From positions 124,001 through 188,000 of the forward strand of contig NZ_WBKO01000003.1 of the NCBI RefSeq assembly GCF_032842345.1: 64,000 bases of DNA, in the 5' to 3' direction. Made by a program: the position numbers and the translations under genes. The first letter of the stretch is position 1, and every line of letters begins with the position of its first letter. The notes under the pieces are model-generated. The model saw only the letters and a list, made by a program, of their open reading frames with translations, did not search any database and was not told the origin of the DNA. This DNA is from Methanoculleus caldifontis. GTDB taxonomy: Archaea; Halobacteriota; Methanomicrobia; Methanomicrobiales; Methanoculleaceae. This document shows, one piece after another, positions 17,240-23,843 of the stretch.

Positions 17240-17920
17240 CTATGCCGTCTCGATCTCCCCGACCATCAGGGAGATCCCGCCGTCGATGCCCAAAAAGAAT
17301 GCAACGCCGTTCCTGCTGAACGAATCGTAGGGTAGATGGCCCGCCTGCACAAAGCCGCAGCGCTCAAACGCTCTTCTGGAGGCCGGGCCGGTGCAATCGG
17401 CAACCGCCCGGGAAAACCCACGCCTCCGGGCAGAGAGAAGCGCGTGCCGGATCATCGCCTGTGCCAGCCCGCGCCCGCGGTACGGCCGGGCCACGCCGAT
17501 CTGGAAGACATGCAGCACGGTGCCTGCGGCGATCCTGTCCCGCTCGATATACTGTTCTTCCAGTTCGTCGATCATCTCGACGGTTTCACGGAACTGCGCA
17601 AGAAACTCCGCCATCGTCGCCCCTTCGGCCGCGAGGTCGCCGGTGAGGTCGAGGCAGAAGATGAACCCGGCGATCTCGCCTGTCCGACTGTCGCGGGCGA
17701 TATGGCTGAGCTCTTTTCCCGCAAGAAATTCGGCGTACCGCCGTGCATACGGCAGAAAGATCTCCGGGTCCGGCGCATGACGGTGCGTTGTCGGCTCGTC
17801 GGCGATGAAGACGTCGGTGTAGAGCCGTGCCGCCTCTTCGACGTCGGCCGTTTTGAAGGGGAGATAGACGGGGGAGCAGGGGTGATCGGGGTGGGTGGCG
17901 TCCCCGGGGGGTCTTTCCAT
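17240..17920 (-). CDS. GNAT family N-acetyltransferase
   Basis: A 226-residue acetyl-CoA-dependent acetyltransferase. The acetyl-CoA loop is VARPYRGRGLAQAMIRHAL (about residues 137-155), with the Q/R-x2-G-x-G/A signature. The preceding strand VLHFQIGV-type segment and the following ADCTGPASRRAFERCGF match GNAT motifs A and B. The substrate is unknown. The TATA box at 17944-17953 lies so near the ATG that the transcript is predicted to be leaderless. Confidence 0.8.
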   Translation of the reverse strand: MERPPGDATHPDHPCSPVYLPFKTADVEEAARLYTDVFIADEPTTHRHAPDPEIFLPYARRYAEFLAGKELSHIARDSRTGEIAGFIFCLDLTGDLAAEGATMAEFLAQFRETVEMIDELEEQYIERDRIAAGTVLHVFQIGVARPYRGRGLAQAMIRHALLSARRRGFSRAVADCTGPASRRAFERCGFVQAGHLPYDSFSRNGVAFFLGIDGGISLMVGEIETA

Positions 17921-17943
17921 GGCTCAGTGTTTGGGCTGGCCGG

Positions 17944-17953
17944 ACTTATAAAT
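17944..17953 (-). promoter_or_regulatory. TATA box giving a leaderless GNAT transcript
   Basis: ACTTATAAAT (read as ATTTATAAGT on the coding strand) ends 24 bases before the ATG at 17920, the spacing that places transcription start on or next to the start codon. Confidence 0.55.
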
Positions 17954-18044
17954 CCCGGACGGCATCGGGGAGACTTTTTACAAAAAACGCCTGCATGCCT
18001 GCTATGGTGCCGTTTTGAAGCAACGTCCCGATCTCTTCCTGAAC

Positions 18045-18260
18045 TGGCCGGGGGCCGGACGTTCGAGGGATTCGTGGGCGACCGCATGTGCCTGCCGTCG
18101 TGCTCAGGCTCATCACCATCGGGGAGGCGACGAACCGGATCTCCCTGAGCGTCACCGCCCGCAGCCCGGAGGTCGAGTGGCGGAAGATTGCCGGACTACG
18201 GGAGATCAGCGTCCACTCTTACTATGCAGCGAAACCGACGCTCCTCCGGGATATCAGGAG
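18045..18260 (+). pseudogene. Frameshifted HepT-like (HEPN, DUF86) toxin remnant
   Basis: One frame reads GGRTFEGFVGDRM, the middle of a HepT protein. The next frame continues as VLRLITIGEATNRIS, then EVEWRKIAGLREISVHSYY, which is the canonical HepT C-terminal half: the IGEA-S helix and the catalytic R-x4-H region (R-EISVHSYY). The N-terminal third is missing and a frameshift near 18085 splits the rest. No MntA nucleotidyltransferase antitoxin is nearby. A related piece is found at 23.1 kb. Confidence 0.6.
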
Positions 18261-18265
18261 GGTGC

Positions 18266-19738
18266 CTATCTCCCCTGCGTGGAGGGTCCGGTATCTTTGG
18301 CTCCCGGACCTAAAACCTCCTCCGCACCGAAGATTACGAACGCTATCAGGATGAAGAGAGCCGCCGCGATAGAGAACGTGTACTGGAAGGCCTGGGCTGT
18401 GGGCAGGGTTTGCAGGGTCCCGTTGCTGGTAACGGTTACAGTGAACGTGGCGATAAGGGCTCCGGCAATCGGGGCCCCGATGCTGCGCCCGAGATTGCGG
18501 AAGACGGCATTCATGGATGTCGCAATGCCCATATCCTGGGGATCAACGGTCAGGACGAGCAGGTTGATCGTCGAGGCGTTCAGCATGGCGATTCCCGATC
18601 CGGTGACAAATATGGCGAAGATAAAAGATGTTGAACTTTCCGAGACTGAACTCAACAGAAAGCCAGAGGCACCCACGACCGCCCCGGCGAGAGCGACGGG
18701 TTTCACACCAAAGCGGGGAACAAGCCTCCCGGTCAACGGTGCGAAGATGGCGATGGCGACAGCGAAGGGGAGGAGAGAGAGCCCGGCCATGAAGATGTCA
18801 AACCCGAACCCGACGGGGGGCGGCAGTTCGAGCCTGTACGCGTACGCCTGGAACGCCAGGAACATCCCGAGACTTGCTATGGCAAAGGTGACATGCGTGC
18901 GTGCGACGTTGCGCATCGAGAGCAGCCGCAGGTTGAGGATGGGGTCACCGACATTCTTCTGGTAATACTGCTCGTATACTGCCAGAAGGGGGAGGAGGAG
19001 CAGTCCGGCGGCAAGCAGCCAGAGGGGGTTCACTCCAGACCCGGCCAGCGCAGGGGACAGGGAGATTGCCAGCACGATCAACACCAGCGAGCCGCCGAGA
19101 AGCGCTGCCCCGATATGATCGACTTTTGCGCCGGGACGGGTGTATGGGGATTCCCGCACCTGGCTGTACACGAGGTAGGTGAGCAGCAGCACAAAGGGGA
19201 TCGCCGTGTGGTAGGTGGTCTGCCAGCCGAACATGTTCGATACCAGGGCGCCGAGAGGCAGGCTTATCGCGGTTCCAATGCCGAACATCCCGCTGATGAT
19301 ACCCTGCGCCCGCGGGATCACTTCACGGGGGAACTCCTCCCGGAAGATACTCATGGCAAGCGGCATCACGGCGAGACCGACCCCCTGGACGGCTCTTGAG
19401 ACGAGCATGAAGGGGAAGGTGGGTGAGAACCCGGTCATGGTGATGGCAGCCGAGTAGACGAGGAGGACGTAGACGAGGATTCTTTTCTTCCCGTAGATGT
19501 CCCCCAGTTTCCCGACGATCGGGGCAAGGGCAATGCCGGACACGAAATAGAGGGCAAGGACGAGGCTGACTTCCGCGCTGCTGATGCCGAAACCGGCTGC
19601 AATCGACGGGAGCGACGGGGTCAGCATTCCTTCGATGTAGAGGATCATGAAGTTGAATCCTACGAGGATGAACATCGTCCGGTAGGCATACTCCACATCA
19701 AATTCGTTGACGTCTGCCGGCTGCGGGGGAAGATTCAT
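18266..19738 (-). CDS. MFS drug-efflux type transporter (DHA2-like)
   Basis: A 490-residue polytopic protein with about 14 membrane helices. Motif A appears as GKLGDIYGKKRILVYV after helix 2, and motif C-like Gly-rich helix 5 as GISGMFGIGTAISLPLGALV, both typical of H+-driven drug exporters. CAGGGAGATG precedes the ATG. A 12-bp palindrome lies upstream at 19825 and could be an operator. The substrate is unknown. It overlaps the end of the HepT remnant only by adjacency. Confidence 0.8.
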   Translation of the reverse strand: MNLPPQPADVNEFDVEYAYRTMFILVGFNFMILYIEGMLTPSLPSIAAGFGISSAEVSLVLALYFVSGIALAPIVGKLGDIYGKKRILVYVLLVYSAAITMTGFSPTFPFMLVSRAVQGVGLAVMPLAMSIFREEFPREVIPRAQGIISGMFGIGTAISLPLGALVSNMFGWQTTYHTAIPFVLLLTYLVYSQVRESPYTRPGAKVDHIGAALLGGSLVLIVLAISLSPALAGSGVNPLWLLAAGLLLLPLLAVYEQYYQKNVGDPILNLRLLSMRNVARTHVTFAIASLGMFLAFQAYAYRLELPPPVGFGFDIFMAGLSLLPFAVAIAIFAPLTGRLVPRFGVKPVALAGAVVGASGFLLSSVSESSTSFIFAIFVTGSGIAMLNASTINLLVLTVDPQDMGIATSMNAVFRNLGRSIGAPIAGALIATFTVTVTSNGTLQTLPTAQAFQYTFSIAAALFILIAFVIFGAEEVLGPGAKDTGPSTQGR

Positions 19739-20137
19739 ATTATGTACATCTCCCTGACTCCTGGATTGCGTCGCAGGAAATACGGATGAGCATGATCGCG
19801 AAGCTGAATGCGAGGAAAGTCAATTTTGAATTCAAATACCTTTCGATTCCTCTATGCGGCCGGGCAGTTCCGGCGGGCCGGGGATCCGGTGGGTTTCAGG
19901 CACATGCCGTCCTCGCAGTCGCTGAGCGGGAGTACGATGCGGTGGCCGGTGAGAGCGAGCGGGAGGGGATGTCTCCCGCCGGCCAGAAGAGAAAGTGTTG
20001 TATCAAAACGAACCACCATACATCCTCTCTACTGTGCGGCAGCAGTAAAACAGTCCGCCATACAGCTGCCGTCACCTCTTTTACGGGAGTTGTCGGCTCG
20101 TAGAACCGTTGTTACAAACGAGTTCTCTTTTCCCAGG
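19739..20137. promoter_or_regulatory. Gap with perfect palindrome TTTGAATTCAAA
   Basis: No gene is supported in this 399-base gap. The 12-bp perfect palindrome TTTGAATTCAAA is at 19825-19836, about 90 bases upstream of the MFS start, where a repressor of an efflux pump might bind. The remainder includes GC-rich sequence with short frames that lack family resemblance. Confidence 0.3.
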
Positions 20138-20743
20138 TTAATTTTCCATGTATTCTCTTCTCCTCTTCTCCCAGTAATCCCTATCTTCAACCGTTATCGG
20201 ACGCAGGACCCTGCACGGATTGCCGGCGGCGATCACGTTATCCGGTATATCTTTCGTCACGACGGAGCCGGAACCTATTACCACGTTGTTCCCGACTGTT
20301 ACTCCCGGATTGATGACAACATCCGCCCCAACCCAGACGCTGTTGCCTATCGTTATCGGTCTTCCATACTCGAGAATCGCATTTCTCACCCCTGCGTCGA
20401 TCGGGTGTGCGGCGGTATAGACGCCGACCCGGGGGCCGAAGAAGACGTGATCGCCTATGGTCACGTCGCAGACATCAAGGATGATGCAGTCATAGTTCGC
20501 GTAAAAATTGTCGCCGATACGGATGTGACTGCCGTAATCGCAGCGAAACGGCGGTTCGATAAAGATCTGCTCGCCTGTGGATTGGAAGAGTTCCTTGAGC
20601 AACTCTGTCCGATATGCCAGTTCCTCTTCAGTCGTCCCATTGAATAGTCGTGTCAATCTTCTGGCTCTCTGGCGGTCCCGCTTCAGTTCTTCGTCGTATG
20701 CGAAATAGAGTTCTCCGCATACCATCCTCTCTTTCTCTGTCAT
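20138..20743 (-). CDS. Maltose/galactoside O-acetyltransferase family protein
   Basis: A 201-residue left-handed beta-helix acetyltransferase. The N-terminal helical cap has ERMVCGELYFAYDEEL, the Mac (maltose acetyltransferase) domain pattern. The hexapeptide region runs from FRCDYGSHIRIGDNFYANYD through GSGSVVTKDIPDNVIAAGNP. The catalytic His is in YTAAHPID. The ATG at 20743 was chosen because GATGAGG is ten bases upstream and the Mac domain begins there. It acetylates a sugar hydroxyl with acetyl-CoA; the acceptor is not known. Confidence 0.8.
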   Translation of the reverse strand: MTEKERMVCGELYFAYDEELKRDRQRARRLTRLFNGTTEEELAYRTELLKELFQSTGEQIFIEPPFRCDYGSHIRIGDNFYANYDCIILDVCDVTIGDHVFFGPRVGVYTAAHPIDAGVRNAILEYGRPITIGNSVWVGADVVINPGVTVGNNVVIGSGSVVTKDIPDNVIAAGNPCRVLRPITVEDRDYWEKRRREYMEN

Positions 20744-20932
20744 AGCCGGTCGCCTCATCCGGGTATAGTTGAGGCACTGGAGAAAAGGTTGATCATGAAC
20801 CGTGACCGGCCCGGTGTGATCGTCCTTAGATGGTCGGGGAGGGCGGCCGGCGCTCCGGCCATGCACCCAATAGAATGGCCGGGGGCGCTCGACGGCTTAC
20901 GTTCTGGCAGAGAGAAAATGAGAAGCGAATCG

Positions 20933-21046
20933 TCAGATAATCGTCAGGTGCGTCACCGGTAACGTCAGGACACTGATGGCGGCCACGACCGCCACGAGGA
21001 GCACGATGATGGAGGTGAGAGGGGAGGAGAAATTTCTGTCATTTTA
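20933..21046 (-). pseudogene. Possible remnant of a membrane protein
   Basis: On the minus strand a frame without an ATG reads NDRNFSSPLTSIIVLLVAVV and on to a further hydrophobic run before its stop. It looks like one membrane helix of a lost protein. Nothing else is recognisable in the 512-base gap 20744-21255. Confidence 0.2.
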
Positions 21047-21255
21047 AGCGGGGACGGGGCGGCATAACCTCGAGCGATGGCATCTCTCGTTTTCGGTTGA
21101 ATCCTGGCCGGGTAAGCCTCCCGATATTCGACCGGACGCTTTAGCGAAATGACTTTCCGATACAGTCTGCTCCCGGTGCGACTATGGGACGATCTGTTGC
21201 TGGAAGGCGCGGTAGGGCATCTGATCGAGAGCCCGGGCCAGGCTCTCGCTACAGT

Positions 21256-21834
21256 TCATCGGTTCCACTGTTTTTCAACACATCGATAACAGAAGTTGAT
21301 CGTGGGTTTAATGGCGGTGTCGATGTGCGTATAGTATTCAATCTCCCAATCAGACTCTTTTTCGGCGATCAGCCCCTTGCACACATTTCCAGCACTTCCT
21401 GCGATGCAGTCGGTGAGCCCGTCCTGGACAAGGAGCATGACGTCCTGCCGGCTTTTCAGTCCGTACTCCATGAGCGTGGTGAGTCGTTCCAGTTCCATCG
21501 AGACCGATTGTATCAGGTTGGCCGGTTCGTCGCTCTTCGGCATTGCGAGGACAAAGACATGGGCCACACTCCGGTCGATCAGTTGTTTGCTTAAGAGACG
21601 ATCGTATTGCGGGTCTGAGCGATATTGCAATTCGTGAGATCTATCGTCTAAGTCTTCTGATATGCATGCGTTGAGGTAGTCGTGCCTCCTCATGGCATCT
21701 CTCAATCTGAGCAGGTCATTCTTTCTCTCCTGATAGAACGAGCCGTAAATGCCGATGGGAAGCTCTCGTTTCAACCTCTCGAAGCGGCTGCGATCCGCAT
21801 TCTGTCTGGTCGAGCGTTCCCATGGAGATACCAT
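21256..21834 (-). CDS. Hypothetical protein with nucleoside-deoxyribosyltransferase/TIR-like layout
   Basis: A 192-residue soluble protein. It opens with LPIGIYGSFYQERKNDLLRL, a strand-loop-helix like the first unit of nucleoside 2-deoxyribosyltransferase or TIR/SLOG-type folds. Next come a D-rich segment and SVAHVFVLAMPKSDEPANLI, where a small molecule would be recognised, and SMELERLTTLMEYG, which positions an Glu as in catalytic helices of that fold. A C-terminal CYRCVEKQ may bind metal. It is transcribed divergently from the winged-helix gene, and an operator lies just upstream of its TATA box (21857-21868). The enzymatic role is a guess. Confidence 0.5.
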   Translation of the reverse strand: MVSPWERSTRQNADRSRFERLKRELPIGIYGSFYQERKNDLLRLRDAMRRHDYLNACISEDLDDRSHELQYRSDPQYDRLLSKQLIDRSVAHVFVLAMPKSDEPANLIQSVSMELERLTTLMEYGLKSRQDVMLLVQDGLTDCIAGSAGNVCKGLIAEKESDWEIEYYTHIDTAIKPTINFCYRCVEKQWNR

Positions 21835-21872
21835 ATCTGGAAAGTATTATCATTCGGGTATTATAACTATTA

Positions 21873-21888
21873 GTTAGCATGTGCTAAC
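21873..21888. promoter_or_regulatory. Operator 1: GTTAGCA-TG-TGCTAAC
   Basis: A perfect inverted repeat with 7-bp arms and a 2-base centre, just upstream of the leftward TATA box (21857-21868). It matches operator 2 in sequence and is likely bound by the adjacent winged-helix protein. Confidence 0.6.
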
Positions 21889-21914
21889 TGATTTCAGGGT
21901 GGGAACTAATATTA

Positions 21915-21930
21915 GTTAGCACACTATAAC
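21915..21930. promoter_or_regulatory. Operator 2: GTTAGCA-CA-CTATAAC
   Basis: The left arm is identical to operator 1 and the right arm differs at two positions. Its centre is 42 bases from that of operator 1, four helical turns. It lies between a rightward TATA candidate (21904-21915) and the ATG at 21953, so binding here should block transcription of the regulator itself. Confidence 0.55.
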
Positions 21931-21952
21931 TTACATTCGTGTTGGGTGAGAT

Positions 21953-22498
21953 ATGGAGCCGGCGGTTGTCGAGAAATACCTGAGTGAAGTCCCCTGTGAA
22001 GCCCGGGCTGCTATTATGGGACTGAATAATGACCTGCGGTGGGCTGTGTATACCGCCCTGGTGCTTGGGGGCCGGAAGTACTTCAACGAGATCAAAGGCG
22101 AGTTCAAGGCGAACCCAAACACCATCGGTCCGGTCCTGAAGGATCTCGTTGACAGCGGGCTGGTTGCCAGAAAGATCGCGAAGTTCGAGGACTTTACTGA
22201 TAAGCGGAAGGTATTTTACGAGCCGACCGGTCTGGGGCTTCGGCTGTTTGAGGTATTGAGCGATGTCGCCATTCCGGGGGGGCGGACGTCTCGGGAGCCG
22301 CGGGCAGGGGTTACGCCGGCATCAGCCTCGGGCGCAGACGCAGGAAGGGACACAGGAACCGAGGACAGATACGCGAGGCGACCAGATACGCCGGCCTTGA
22401 GATATGCTGCAGACGTGTGCAGGCGGTGGAAACCGGCGAGAGAGATCCGGAACAGATCCGCCCGGAAGAGGGCGGCAAAACAACCCGGGCTGGTCTGA
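21953..22498 (+). CDS. Winged-helix transcriptional regulator with an abnormal tail
   Basis: Residues 1-105 form a winged-helix domain: NDLRWAVYTALVLGGRKYFN (helices 1-2), FKANPNTIGPVLKDLVDSGL (recognition helix) and RKVFYEPTGLGLRLFEVL (wing and helix 4), like HxlR/ArsR-type archaeal regulators. From about residue 106 the sequence turns into low-complexity Arg/Ala/Gly-rich text up to residue 181, which looks like a frameshifted or out-of-frame extension. The functional protein may end sooner. Two palindromic operators lie upstream, consistent with autorepression and control of the divergent gene. A second partial copy occurs at 23.2 kb. Confidence 0.65.
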   Translation: MEPAVVEKYLSEVPCEARAAIMGLNNDLRWAVYTALVLGGRKYFNEIKGEFKANPNTIGPVLKDLVDSGLVARKIAKFEDFTDKRKVFYEPTGLGLRLFEVLSDVAIPGGRTSREPRAGVTPASASGADAGRDTGTEDRYARRPDTPALRYAADVCRRWKPAREIRNRSARKRAAKQPGLV

Positions 22499-22506
22499 TC
22501 GGGTGG

Positions 22507-22673
22507 TTACAGGCCCCCTTCTTTCTCTCGGGCAAGGACACGCCCCTGGAGGGCGTCATGGGTCTGGAAATCCCCCTGTTCCTGTAGCCGGTTCGTCTCC
22601 TTCGCACGCGAGGAGACCTGTCTTTTATCCTTCGCCTGGATCAGCAGTCCGATAATGTCGGGGAAGGCTGCAC
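22507..22673 (-). other. Probable decayed coding sequence
   Basis: A minus-strand frame reads FPDIIGLLIQAKDKRQVSSR and continues with hydrophilic sequence to GRVLAREKEGGL. It overlaps the regulator tail region only at its border and lacks a credible start. The family is not recognised; it follows the next gene closely. Confidence 0.25.
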
Positions 22674-22739
22674 TTAGTACCCGAACCGGCGATCGTAGCC
22701 GGTATGGTCTGGCCACTCGATGATGACCGCTCGCGGCCT

Positions 22740-23012
22740 TCATCTGATCCGCAGATCCTCACGGGCCTGGTACCACCGGACAAGGTCGGGATCATGGATC
22801 CAGCAGACCTTCCCCTGTGCGTCGATAGCGATTTTATTTGATTCCTGGAGGTATTCAACGATTGTCTTGAACGTCTGGTACATGACCTTCCGCGGCAGGC
22901 GTTCCCAGAGTGCCCGGCGGCGGTATTCGCCGCTGTGCTCCCGGAGGAAGTCCTCGACCATTCGGATCGTGTCGAGTGTGGGGGAATGGGCGGATCCGGC
23001 GCTTGCAGACAT
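22740..23012 (-). CDS. Small winged-helix-like protein, possibly cut short by an in-frame TGA
   Basis: A 90-residue hypothetical protein with SPTLDTIRMVEDFLREHSGE and RKVMYQTFKTIVEYLQESNK, then a wing-like KVCWIHDPDLV, a compact winged-helix pattern. The ATG at 23012 was preferred because upstream codons are not conserved in style. After TGA at 22740-22742 the same frame remains open for 21 codons reading RPRAVIIEWPDHTGYDRRFGY, which looks like genuine protein and ends at 22674. A CGA-to-TGA change would explain the break. Confidence 0.5.
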   Translation of the reverse strand: MSASAGSAHSPTLDTIRMVEDFLREHSGEYRRRALWERLPRKVMYQTFKTIVEYLQESNKIAIDAQGKVCWIHDPDLVRWYQAREDLRIR

Positions 23013-23103
23013 GATCTCAGGGTTGTTGTATGAAGATATATGACAAACGGATCCGGCCGCGGCCATGGTTCTCTTGCGGGTCGTCACCCTCCTGGTGCTG
23101 CTT

Positions 23104-23345
23104 TCGGGTTCATGGGCGATCGGATGTGCCTGTCGCCGTGCTCAGGTTTATACCCATCGGGGAGGCGACGAAACAGGTTTCCGCGACCGTCACCGCCTGC
23201 CACCTTCGAAGATTTAGCCGATAAGCGGAAGTTGTTTTACGAGCCGACCGGCTTGGGGTTGAGGCAATTCGAGGTGCTGAATAACGTTGTCACTCTGCAA
23301 GACCGACCCATCAGGAACCTCGCGCCAAGGATGCGGCGATGTTAG
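23104..23345 (+). pseudogene. Chimeric remnant: HepT piece joined to winged-helix piece
   Basis: The left part (about 23104-23205) encodes GFMGDRM in one frame and AVLRFIPIGEATKQVSATVT in another, a HepT core like that at 18.05-18.16 kb. The right part (about 23206-23345) encodes EDLADKRKLFYEPTGLGLRQ then FEVLNNVV, nearly the same as the wing of the regulator at 21953. The junction falls at ATTTAGCC near 23215. Neither half can be functional. Confidence 0.6.
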
Positions 23346-23385
23346 CAGCACCGGCACTTGGCACAGAGATAAGTACAGACACACG

Positions 23386-23512
23386 AACTGGCGGGAAGTG
23401 TGTGAGGCAATCGAAGACAAAGACTTCGAGAAATGCTGTAAATCTGTTCAGACCTTGGAAAAGATCGAGATCTATGCGAGACAGGGTGCCTGCAGGAAGA
23501 ATGCACACTGAC
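23386..23512 (+). other. Protein-like fragment of unknown family
   Basis: The frame ending at the TGA near 23509 reads NWREVCEAIEDKDFEKCCKS and VQTLEKIEIYARQGACRK. The helical, Cys-containing text looks like real protein, but no start signal is present and the first residues are out of character. It may be the end of a lost gene. Confidence 0.25.
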
Positions 23513-23764
23513 GAAAAGCGGCGGATGTGGTCGGTGCGGCTGACCAGCGAGAGGTGAATCAGCAGTGAGGAATTACTGACCACAAGTGAGTTAAGTGATA
23601 TCTTGGTCGGATTTCATTGGCACATTACTGGGGAGTTTTCCGTATCCTGAGCAGTTCTTCGCACCATCATGTCCTTGAATGGAGTCAAAACATCCGGGAT
23701 GCCTGAGTCACACTAGATGAACATGCGGATACTCTTGTGGTGAAGAAACCCCATTAGCCCGCCT

Positions 23765-23809
23765 ACATTTATACTGAGCCGAGGAGGTTCCATGAAGAAA
23801 TGTAACTGA
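23765..23809 (+). pseudogene. Gene start without a body: TATA, ribosome site and five codons
   Basis: TTTATACTG (about 23768-23776) and GAGGAGG (23781-23787) precede ATG at 23792. The frame stops after MKKCN. Such complete expression signals suggest that a gene was truncated here by the arrival of the AT-rich segment that starts about this point. An attenuator leader peptide is less likely, as nothing follows on this strand. Confidence 0.4.
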
Positions 23810-23843
23810 TACTTCCAAACCAAAGAATGATTGGTCTGGGGAA

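Noticed and set aside
19786-20103. Open frame of 105 codons upstream of the acetyltransferase
   Set aside because: No conserved motif, and the sequence includes the likely MFS operator; codon pattern is not convincing.
22674-22742. TGA at 22740 as selenocysteine or other recoding
   Set aside because: No selenoprotein family match and no suitable downstream structure were seen; a simple nonsense change is more likely.
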